64,000 bases of DNA. Source: Argyresthia goedartella. Its lineage: Eukaryota > Arthropoda > Insecta > Lepidoptera > Argyresthiidae. This document shows positions 55,146 to 64,000 of the stretch, piece by piece. The stretch spans positions 33,862,201 to 33,926,200 of the forward strand of contig OX463810.1 in NCBI GenBank assembly GCA_949825045.1, given 5' to 3'. Every line of letters starts with the position of its first letter. Positions within the stretch are counted from its first letter, which is position 1. The notes below the pieces were generated by a model. It was not told the DNA's origin. It made no database searches and was given only the letters and a program-made list of their open reading frames with translations. Position numbers and translations under genes: made by a program.

Positions 55146-57419
55146 TTTTGTGCCTGTGCATTCACAAGTAAAAGTGTAATTAACTGCTTACCTTCCGATC
55201 ACAGTGGTCAAACAGTTTCATTCCCAATTGCTATTAAGGATAAGACTGGTCCATCATTTTATAGGCCTATTACATCCCATAGACTAGAGACATATACGAA
55301 AAACTTAGATATAAATTTGCCAGTACCGGATTTTAATGAACAGAACCCAAACAAAATGTACTCAGACTTCTTCAACATTATTCAGACAGAATTCAATAAT
55401 TTTTTTAAATTAAAGAAAGTCAGTGACTACAACGGTAAATCGAAATTTAATGACTGGGCTACGTTTGGAATTCGTAAAAGTAGAGTTATCTTGTATGAAC
55501 TTTATGATCAAAAAACCTACAACTTTGATCGAAAATTTCATGACTATGTTAAAAAATATTCCAAAACTTTCAAGTTGGTTTGTAGAACTGCCAAAATTTT
55601 ACACATTAATAGAAAAATTCAAAATTCAAATAATATAATGAAAACAGTTTGGCAAATAATAAACCGTGAAACTGGCAAAGTTATACACCAAGGGACAATG
55701 ATTTCTGCCTAAAGATAGGTGATGATGTTGTTAGATCCAGCGATGATGGTGCTCGAGCTTTTGAAACATTCTTCACCAATGTACCCCTACTCACAACAGA
55801 TCGTCTAAATTCATCTCCAATGAAGCAGAGACTTTATTAAAAAATAACACGGGCATCAGTAAGGTGTATTTAAAATTGCATCATGTATATCCCCAGGACA
55901 TTGTCAAAAGTTTTAAATTACTTAACTTAAAAAATACGGAAGACCTGTGGGGTATATCAGTCAAAGTCATTGGTTCAGTAATTCTAGTTATAGCCCCACA
56001 CTTAGCTTATATATTCAATAAATGTGTTGAAAATGGGGCTTTCCCAGACCTCATGAAACACAGTAAACTGATACCTCTGTTTAAATCGGGAGATAAGGGT
56101 AATCCTTCAAATTTCAGACCATTATCTGTTCTTCCAACACTAAGTAAAATATTTGAAAAGATTATACTCAATCAAATGCTCTCACACTTCAACCGTACAA
56201 AACAACTCTACGCCAAACAATACGGTTTCACTAGGGGTAAATCGACTACGGATGCAGGTATTACCCTTATATCTCATATTTATTCTGCATGGGAGGCCGC
56301 ACAGGATGCTATCGGACTTTTTTGCGACCTGTCGAAGGCGTTTGATTGTGTTGATCATAATACGCTATTAATTAAATTAAATCATTACGGAGTTCGAAAT
56401 AAAGCATTGGATCTACTAAGATCATACCTAAGAAATAGAATTCAAAAGGCAAAAGTTAACGGCGTTAAATCTGATGGATCGGGTGTAAAAATTGGCTTTT
56501 CACAAGGTTCCATATTAGGTCCTTTCTTATTCCTGGTATATATTAACGATCTGCCTTTCATGGTGGAGAAATTAACGGACATAGTGTTATTTGCTGATGA
56601 TACTTCAATGGTATTCAAAATTGAAAGACAAAAAGCAGATTTTGATGATGTTAATGGTGTATTGTCTTTAACCTTGAATTGGTTCACAATTAATAATTTA
56701 TTGTTAAACGCTGGTAAAACCAAGTGTATCAAATTCTCACTTCCAAATGTCAGGCAAGTTGAGACCAGTTTAGTGTTAGACAACAGCACGTTATAATTAG
56801 TAAATGATACGAAGTTTCTTGGAATAACCATTGATAGCAAATTGCAGTGGGGACCCCACATAGATAAATTGGCTGTTAAATTAAGTTCTGCGGTTTACGC
56901 TGTTAGGAACATCAGACAAAGCACGGATGTGGCTACATCTAGGCTAGTATATTTTAGTTACTTTCATAGTGTGATGTCCTATGGTATCTTGTTGTGGGGG
57001 AAAGCAGCGGATATTCAAACTATTTTTATTTTACAGAAAAGAGCTATTCGAGCAATTTATAATTAAAACGAACAGACTCCTTAAGAGAGCTTTTTAAAGA
57101 AATTGACATACTAACAGTAGCTAGTCAATATATTTTCGAAAATATAATGTTTGTACGCAAGAACCTTACAACATTTTCCAAACTTAGCGATAGCTGTAAT
57201 GTTAACCTAAGAAATAATCACAGACTGTGTGCGCCCCGATTTAGACTCGCGAAGTTTAGCAATTCTTTCAAGGGTCAGTGTATTCTCTACTATAATAAGA
57301 TACCTCTGGAGATTTTGAAATTGCCATTTGAGAAATTTAAACAGCATGTTAGCGACTTTGTCAAAAAAGGGATATTGCAATGTTCAAGAAAATTAAATGA
57401 CAGGACTGTATGGGGTTAA
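55146..57419 (+). pseudogene. LINE-A3 ORF2 pseudogene
   Basis: Open pieces are 55317-55712, 55864-56796, 56842-57066 and 57147-57419. Breaks visible against LINE-A1 are a 2-nt insertion near 55687, a 1-nt deletion near 55819, a nonsense TAA at 56794-56796, a 1-nt deletion near 57064 and several indels at 57348-57395. The palm motif is still LFADDTSM. VPQGSILG has become FSQGSILG, which would also damage the enzyme. Confidence 0.88.
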
Positions 57420-57680
57420 TCTAGCTCAACACAGGCCTTGCTGTTAATAATTTTGTAATTATTTATTCCTGCTTATTAATCATAATAATAGAATTTTTCA
57501 TATTTGTAATAGTTAAGCACAACCTATTTTTAAAAGAGATCTAAAAATCAATCTGTGGGAGTTTCTACGCCCTTCTTCTCCCACAGTGGTCCAATGTAGA
57601 GAATGGGCAAAATTGACGTTTGCTAAGTATATTTAAATATCTACAGTAATAAAGTACTATGACTTTAACTTTGACTTTGG
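55146..57680 (+). mobile_element. LINE-A3, decayed 5'-truncated copy
   Basis: Homology to LINE-A1 starts around 55146, late in the endonuclease domain (GTGCATTCACAAGTAAAAG), and runs through the 3' UTR with stem-loop (57553-57586). It ends in an ACTTTG-type tail. The ORF is broken at several points (see the next entry). Confidence 0.9.
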
Positions 57681-57791
57681 AACTGACAGACACACATAGA
57701 GACAGACGAAAGCAAAATCGGCCTCTTATCTTGTCGAAATGGAGCCCTTCGCCCTTGACGCAGAAGATGTTACCATAATTCTGACACTTTG

Positions 57792-58205
57792 GCTGTTTTT
57801 AGGGTTCCGTACCCGAAGGGTTCCAAACGGGACCCTATTACTATGACTCCGCTGTCCGTCCGTCCGTCCGTCCGTCTGTCACCAGGCTGTATCTCAAGAA
57901 CCTAGCTAGCTAGAGAGTTAAAATTTTCACAGATTATGTATTAATGTTGCCGCTATAACAACAAATACTAAAAAACAGGATAAAAGAAATATTTAAGGGG
58001 GCTCCCATACAACAATTCTTTCAATACCACATACAAACTTATGGATGCACCTGGTTACGTACATGGAGTGTGAAAGTAACCGCACCAATAACTTTGTAAA
58101 CAATATTTTGCTGTGTAAAATCCAAACTATTCACTCCACACCATCGCTTCCATTGAACGGTGATACGGAACCCTTCGTGCGCGATTTAGACTCGCACTTG
58201 ACCGG
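57792..58205 (+). repeat. REP-4 copy 1
   Basis: ~414-bp repeat starting TTTTTAGGGTTCCGTACCCG and ending CGGAACCCTTCGTGCGCGAT with GACTCGCACTTGACC. The ends are partly inverted copies of each other (GGGTTCCGTACC). It includes a CCGT/CCGTCCGT run and is nearly identical to 60434-60869. Ends 440 bp from the donor of the first OATP coding exon. Confidence 0.85.
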
Positions 58206-58645
58206 TTTTTGTTTTGTTTTGGGTTATCCGAAACGCACTGTACACAAATATGAGAGCCAGAGTGTACAACAGTCAATAAAATGGGGAAAAGCAATTACCA
58301 GATTTAGATCACATTTCCCCGCTTTCAAAAAATAATATAGCTGGTTCGTAGGTAGCCTCACAATAATCGAAATACGTAAATTAAATTCAAATGTAAAAAT
58401 CGGAAATGTATACTCGTATACTTGTATGGACATTAATTGTGTGACTTAGTTACGATATTTCCTCCCTAACACTTTTTTCAAAAGCTAGCAACACAGGTTT
58501 CGTTGCTACCAACTTAGCGGTGAAGGGGCAAGATATTTGAAATGCACGGTATCTTGCGTGCTCACAATTATTACATCTGACCTGACTGATGTGCTACGAG
58601 TAATAGAGACGGAGTGCGTAAGCGCAAGTAAATGTTTTTATATAC

Positions 58646-58786
58646 CTGTAGCGCGGCGCCATTGTCCTCTTCCTTCCTGAGAGCCCGCAGGTCGATGGTT
58701 TGGAAGCCGTCGTCGGTGCCGTCAAAGCCCGGGTTCACGCAGCCGCCGCCCTCGGCCTCCGCCGGGCCCATTGTGGAGCCCTAGCC
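58646..58786 (-). CDS. OATP/SLCO-family transporter, first coding exon
   Basis: This is the start-codon exon of a host gene. Reading the minus strand, a pyrimidine-rich tract and CAG acceptor end at 58787. Fifteen untranslated bases follow, with an in-frame TAG at 58781-58783, then ATG at 58769-58771. The 42 codons end with CAG at 58646, directly followed by a GTATA donor, so the exon ends in phase 0. The peptide begins MGPAEAEGGGCVNPGFDG, is acidic and has no membrane segment, as expected for a cytosolic N-terminus. The exon is far more GC-rich than the flanking DNA, is not repeated in the window, and is phase-compatible with the exon at 41404-41548. The upstream stop fixes this ATG as the earliest in-frame start. 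Joining it to the OATP exon is an inference from strand, order, phase and composition. Taken alone, I do not recognise the peptide. Confidence 0.72.
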
Positions 58787-60433
58787 CTGTGAAAACACCA
58801 ATAGTGTCATTAAGGGTTTTGTAGGTTGGCTGCTTAGAACTAAGCTTATGAAGAAAATGAAAATATCTATATTACACTTTGTATCCTACAAGTTTATAAC
58901 TCGTCTCGATGCTAAGAAAATATGTGCAATTTGACATTTGCGAACGAAATTGATCACGTGAATATACACTGCAAATGTCGAAACGCATACATTTTCTGCA
59001 TTTTCAACGTCTAGTCGTGTAATGATAATTGAAAAGTTTGGAACAAGAAGATTTTGGGAGGGATATCTGTTAAGGTGATACGAAAAAAAAATGGGGTTTT
59101 TTCGAATCCATTTACTCCACCATGAAGTCATCCACAGATTTGATTTTTTGGTTAAAGTTTATTGAGTTTTTGATTAAGATTTTCACTAAAGGGAAACGCG
59201 ATTGGATGAAATTTTCTCGATAGAATTTAATTATGAAAACACCTCTAAATTGTTTTATTTTTTCCTGTTATTTTCTATCCCTAGCTAATTTCATTGTGGA
59301 ACTGCGTTCAAAATGAAGATATTATGTATTCGCAAAATCTCTTTAAAGAAATTTGAAACAAAATAGCGTAGTTTATTTTTAATCAATTTTTTCTGTGGTG
59401 TAGCGCTACGTTTTTTATTTTTTTCCCGATTCCGTCCCTCTCATGCTGCGGGTCTTTCCGCCTGGAGTAACGAGGACCTTTGCACGGATGAGGTAGCGCC
59501 TTAAACGAACAGTAACCCTAAAACACTGGGAATTGGGTGAAATAGTCACACTAGAGGACGGATGGCCCGCCTGTGGTCCCACCATCACCATGGGAGCTGC
59601 AGGCGCGTTGAGGTTGTTCCACCTTCCACTCTGCAGTATCCCGTATCCCCAGCTTATGACACCCTATCCAAGTTATATTATAAATGTGAACGTAGCGATG
59701 TTTGGATGTCTGTGTGTTTGTGCCTCAATCACGATAAAACGGCTAAACGTATTTGAATGAAATTTAGCACAGAGATAGTTTATGAGCTAGATTAACATGT
59801 AGGATACTTTTCACCGACTGCACCAAAGGAGGGCAAGGTTATCACGGTAAATGATATTTCCTAGGAACACGTAGATGAAGTTGCGGGCATCGGATAGTGT
59901 GACATACGACCAACGCCACTTCTGAAAGATATGTTTTTTTTAAGTATTTTTATTTTCATAGGCTTAACTTAATTACATACATGCAACAATCACAAAAACC
60001 CTCAGGATTTATCGGTGACTGGGAGTTCGGAACTTATATAATTATATTTGTAAATTAAGAATAATAGGTAATCATGCCAGGCAAGTAAGCTGCCCATATC
60101 CATAACTATTCCTAACATGAGGTGGTGTTCGTTCGGTCCGCACCACGTGGTCCGCATACACAACATGTTGAGGCTGGGCATTCCACCGGAACTAAGAATT
60201 TCTGAAGGTTAATTTAGCTTACTTCTAGAAGAATAGGATTTAAAATATGTCGATGTACAGAGTACTAACAGAGCAACATAACATTTTTAACGGCTAAAGG
60301 AGACGGATACGCTTTCATACATTCTTGGGCCTAGATGTAAAAAGCTTGCACTTTATCAAACCATCTCTGAAAATTTTGTGTATTTTGGCAATCTGAGAGC
60401 AGAGTTAAAGGAGATTTAGTAAAAGTGTGTGTT
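58787..60433. other. Upstream intron of the OATP gene (inferred); no coding seen
   Basis: Begins at the acceptor of the start-codon exon. A common lepidopteran repeat lies at 59650-59890 (ATTATAAATGTGAACGTAGC, GATAAAACGGCTAAACG). Confidence 0.45.
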
Positions 60434-60869
60434 TTTTAGGGTTCCGTACCCGAAGGGTTCCAAACGGGACCCTATTACTAAGACTCCGCTGTCCGTCCGT
60501 CCGTCCGTCCGTCTGTCACCAGGCTGTATCTCAAGAACCTAGCTAGCTAGAGAGTTGAAATTTTCACAGATTATGTATTTATGTTGCCGCTATAACAACA
60601 AATACTAAAAAACAGGATAAAATAAATATTTAAGGGGAGGCTACACCTAAGTAGGAGCCACACAACAATTCTTTCAATACCACATACAAACTTATGGATG
60701 GTATGGATGGCACCTGGTTACGTACATGGAGTGTGAAAGTAACCGCACCAATAACTTTGTAAACAATATTTTGCTGTGTAAAATCCAAACTATTCACTCC
60801 ACACCATCGCTTCCATTGAACGGTGGTACGGAACCCTTCGTGCGCGATTTAGACTCGCACTTGACCAGT
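60434..60869 (+). repeat. REP-4 copy 2
   Basis: Same orientation and nearly same sequence as 57792-58205, with small insertions (for example GAGGCTACACCTAAGTAG near 60636). Related, more diverged pieces are at 20290-20375, 30190-30235 and 43690-43785. Confidence 0.85.
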
Positions 60870-62301
60870 TTTATATATTGAAACAGAAAAAAATACCGCT
60901 TTTTTAAACCATATCTCAACTTATTACAATTGGGCCCAGAGATCCCCGCCTCCTTTGCACTTGTTACTATACATTCAAATGCGGTGCGAACTTGTAAAAA
61001 AAAAAAGTTGCGATAAAAAGATTTTGTGATAGATTCGAAAGCGAGCAAAAATAATGAAATAACATTTATAAGTTAGTGAATGCTTGCAGACACTCATGAC
61101 GATAAACAAACTATGTAGTATGGACACCAATAATATACTCATTATTTAGCGAAACTTGAGACTTACAATAGGCTGTTTTGGCCGCTTAAGTACTTGAGGA
61201 GAACGCGTTGTAGACTTCTTTAAATCTAGTTCAGTCTGAGTTACAACGTTTGATCTTACCAAGTATTTATTTCGGGCATCATAGGGACTAAAATCATATT
61301 TCTTAGACCTGAACTCGACGGTACCCAGTAAACCACCGGCACACAAGCACAATGAATGACTTGTATGGGAACTGGCACGCGCGTCGCAAGCGCACCTTTC
61401 TATCATTATTGGCTCGATATTGCGTCGATACCGTTTCGTGTCACTGGTCAAACATAATTAGTATTAGTACCTTTCACAATGTCATAATTACTAAGCACCT
61501 GGTTCTGTGACATCGTTTCGGCGATCCACTGTTACAGCGTTCTACTGAGGTGCACAGATAATGTGACTGTGTCTGAAGTTTGAAGGGTGTGGTACCTAGT
61601 GCGGCATACAATGGACTTAGTGGACGAGGGCCCTCCTTACTTATGGCAACAAATATAATGATTACCAAAATATTTTTTTCCTACCCAAAATGGATAAATG
61701 AACACCAAAAGTTGCAAAAAATATCAGGGCAAAATACTGCGGTAGCTTAAGTGAAGGGTAAAGGGGGTGAGCGAAGCGAAGCCCCCTTTATCCTTCGTGT
61801 TAGGTTGAACATGTAAGAACAACAAAAAATACTTAAAACATAAACTTAAGTACACAAAACATAAAAAGAAGTTTGGTGATCATTTATCCAAACACAATTT
61901 GGTGGTCATTTATCCATTCTGGCAGTCATTTCGAATTTATTGGTAGTAAAATAGGTGCGTTTTTGGTAATCGTTTAAACACAAGCCCTTACTTATTGTTG
62001 GATTTATCAGCTGCTGCTGCTGTTTTCATTGGTCTGAGGGCGTCCATTAATTACGTGAGGCGTTTTTGACGATTTATGACAACCCCCTAAACTCACGTGT
62101 GATTTTTCAAATTTCTTAATTTGGTTATATTTATTAAAGTCTAGTATTTAGGATTGATTAGACCTTAGTCGAGAATGGAAGTGATAAAATTTGACAATGT
62201 AATACAAATGGGAACTACTAAAGTTACCTACATGTATTTAATCATATATTAGAAGATTTAAATTCAAGACTACTATTTAAGGTTGATTGATTAGATATGT
62301 T
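60870..62301. other. No supported gene; possible 5' exon region of the OATP gene
   Basis: On the minus strand, CCCGAAATAAATACTTG is followed by GTAAGATC (donor-like, boundary at 61257), downstream of moderately GC-rich DNA (61300-61460). This could be an untranslated first exon, but I see no promoter motif or second line of support. REP-5 follows at 61722. Confidence 0.3.
61722..61850 (+). repeat. REP-5 copy
   Basis: TATCAGGGCAAAATACTGCG, GAGCGAAGCGAAGCCCCCTT, TTAGGTTGAACATGTAAGAA. Plus-orientation counterpart of 5130-5280. Confidence 0.7.
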
Positions 62302-62630
62302 ACGGTAAGATAGTCAAAACCGTTTGTTGACAAACTAACGTTTTTTTTTCTCGTTAGTTCATCAACTATCAACAGATAGTAAACTGTAGCGTGCTGCTTA
62401 CTATATAACGCGTTAATTGATAAACTAAAGGTTAAAAAAACTTTAAATAGTAAACTGGTTTAAACTTGAATTGAAAACGAAATACCAGGGCACACCCTGC
62501 GGTAGCTTAGGTGTAGTCTTCGTGTTAGGTTGACATGTAAGAACAAAAGAAAAGTAAATTCTAAACCCTATCGGTCTGCTTTACTATCCGTCGATAATTT
62601 ATCAACTAACGGTTTTGACTATCTTACGGT
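62302..62630. mobile_element. TIR element M2, copy 2
   Basis: Begins ACGGTAAGATAGTCAAAACC and ends with the inverse GGTTTTGACTATCTTACGGT. Interior colinear with 42183-42543, including multiple ACTAACG/CGTTAGT motifs and a shortened REP-5 block. No ORF. Confidence 0.82.
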
Positions 62631-63119
62631 GACATGTATAAATATTTGTATTTGACAGAGCTATCCGACATAGTATGTAGATAACCACTATCTGTCAGAT
62701 TTTGAAATATTTTACTCAGGAGACCATTATTTAGTTTATTTTTTTGCAAGAAAAAAAGTGATATTTGCGGAGAGCACCCCACCCCTCGTGAGGTTCGGTG
62801 GGATTTGGCTCGGTGGTGGTACCGTGGTAAGTGGAAAACTAAGTGGTTTATGTACTCTTTGGTACCACCTACATTTCACAGCGTAGTTGCAACAGTTTGT
62901 TAATAAACAAACCATGATAATGTCTGAAATAATGAGGCTTACGCAACGGTGCGTAGATTAGCTATAAAGGGATCTAGAGATTTAATAGGGATATCTTGAC
63001 CAAACTTCATCTCACTTTCGTCAAATAAAATAAAATATGAGTAATCATTTTGAATATTAATTAATGCCAGGTAGATATTAAGTCAAAGAGAAGGTCATTT
63101 TGTTCATGTTATAATATTG
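62631..63119. other. No supported gene
   Basis: AT-rich DNA between M2 copy 2 and the LINE-D 3' region; nothing recognised. Confidence 0.4.
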
Positions 63120-63526
63120 TTACGAGCGTGGGGTTCGTATTTGATAGAAAAGCACGAATTAATCCACTAAATAAAACACTCACTTTATTACCCAAATTAG
63201 GCACTTACAATTCACACGAACTGTACATAAAATCCACTAATTAAAACACACACACTATTTCACTAATTATGCACTCACTATTCACACGAAGAGTCTTTCT
63301 CTCCGATTATCCTTGCACTAGCACTCGATCGCAGTTAAAATGTAACTAATAATCGTTTGCTTGATAATCTTCTCACGCACCCTTTCTGGGGCGTGGGGAG
63401 TCGGGGTCAGGTCGACGGACCTCTTCCCGAAGAATCGCCTCTGTCCACTCCTGTGGACAGGTCATCGGATGGCCCCTGCGGGCGGTGGTCTTGATGTGGC
63501 GCTGGTGTGCAGTGGGTGATCGCCGG
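63120..63526 (-). other. Probable LINE-D 3' UTR with an imperfect tandem duplication
   Basis: Downstream of the LINE-D stop. The first 150 bases stay GC-rich (to about 63370). From about 63156 to 63300 a ~75-bp unit occurs twice, each copy running from AATCCACTAA through AAAACAC, GCACT and ATTCACACGAA. I see no poly(A). Confidence 0.45.
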
Positions 63527-64000
63527 CTAGGCAACCAGGTCGCGTGGCAGGCGGCGGCGGTCGGGCGGGCGCGCGTGGTGCGGCGCCAGTTCGGCGATGT
63601 GCGGAAGATGTGAAGCATCCGCACGCGCGAACATGCCCTTCGCCAGCCTCTGGACAAACTGGTCCACGGTTTCCCATCTTAGGTCCCTCTGGATTGTCGC
63701 GTTCCTCACGTAGCGGGGGGCGCCGACGATGGTACGCAGAGAGAGGTTCTCTTGGGCTCGGAGTCTCCGTTTGTTCGTCTCCGAGCACAGGGCGTACCAT
63801 GCCGGAGCCGCGTAGGTGAGGCGGGATCTCACGTAGGTCTTGTAGATCCCGAGCTTCGCCCTCAGAGGGAGGCTGGAGTCGAAAAGTGGACGCAGCTTGG
63901 CGCGTGCCACCTTGACCTGGCTGACGACGTTGTCAACGTGTTGCTTCATGGTGAGCCGGCGATCAATGGTCACTCCCAGGTACTTCACCTGCGAAGACCA
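63527..64000 (-). pseudogene. LINE-D: Jockey-like reverse transcriptase C-terminus, runs off the window
   Basis: Minus-strand frame open from the right edge to a stop at 63527. It reads QVKYLGVTIDRRLTMKQHVD, then LYKTYVRSRLTYAAPAWYAL-type text (KTYVRSRLTYAAPAWYAL), then RRLRAQENLSLRTIVGAPRY. This is the standard post-palm region of Jockey-clade LINEs. The palm and endonuclease would be right of the window. GC content is clearly higher than the surroundings. The state of the element cannot be judged from this end; listed as a pseudogene only because it is incomplete here. Confidence 0.85.

Larger units (their letters stand above)
41549..58645 (-). other. Inferred OATP intron between the two coding exons (17.1 kb)
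   Basis: The interval between the acceptor before 41548 and the donor after 58646 is 17,097 bp. It contains SINE1, a TIR element, SINE2, LINE-B tails, two R460 copies, an RTE-like fragment, a decayed LINE-A and a REP-4 copy. The donor is GTATA (plus complement 58641-58645) and the acceptor reads TTCCCCAG. An unseen extra exon inside this interval is possible. Confidence 0.6.

Noticed and set aside
61146..61451. 101-codon minus-strand ORF
   Set aside because: No motif. Kept only as a possible non-coding exon region because of the donor-like site at 61257.
1..64000. CRISPR array, prophage or bacterial operon
   Set aside because: No regularly spaced short repeats, no ribosome-binding-site-led gene series; the content is eukaryotic transposons and spliced exons.

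Overview
The window looks like intronic and intergenic DNA of a lepidopteran insect (moth or butterfly). It is AT-rich, dense in tRNA-derived SINEs, CR1/Jockey- and RTE-like LINEs, one BEL/Pao LTR element and small inverted-repeat elements. Nothing in it looks prokaryotic: there are no operons, no rRNA, no CRISPR array and no convincing functional tRNA gene.

Host gene. I can support one host gene, on the minus strand. Two short GC-rich coding exons with good splice sites sit at 58646-58786 (start codon exon, 42 codons, phase 0) and 41404-41548 (48 codons plus 1 nt). The second has the cysteine/tryptophan-rich N-terminal signature of the organic anion transporting polypeptide (OATP/SLCO) family, ending in the first membrane helix. 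The intron between them is 17,097 bp. I found no third coding exon, so the rest of the gene probably lies left of the window, across an intron of at least 41 kb. Nearly everything else in 1-58645 would then be intron of this gene.

Mobile DNA, left to right. 0.8-4.9 kb: LINE and SINE fragments and a 15-bp minisatellite. 5.85-12.55 kb: a BEL/Pao retrotransposon (minus strand) with two 188-bp LTRs and a 5-bp target duplication. It is broken by three in-frame stops, a frameshift and an 867-bp LINE fragment inserted near the end of pol. It sits inside a copy of an unclassified ~460-bp repeat (here R460), which also holds a second R460 copy in opposite orientation. 15.9-17.3 kb: a SINE plus LINE-tail mosaic that recurs inverted at 35.2-35.9 kb. 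18.1-18.6 kb: a PIF/Harbinger deletion derivative. 20.7, 29.5, 50.7 and 53.4 kb: more R460 copies. 33.2-34.2 kb: a LINE-A fragment. 35.8-41.0 kb: a three-layer nest, in which a SINE was split by LINE-B, which was split by LINE-A. LINE-A here keeps an intact 954-codon endonuclease/reverse transcriptase ORF. 55.1-57.7 kb: a decayed LINE-A copy. 57.8-60.9 kb: two direct copies of a ~420-bp repeat bracketing the first OATP coding exon. 63.5 kb to the right edge: the 3' end of a Jockey-like LINE.

Insertion order can be read from target duplications, giving a partial relative chronology. Family names R460, LINE-A to LINE-D, SINE1/2 and REP-3/4/5 are local labels used in this annotation only.
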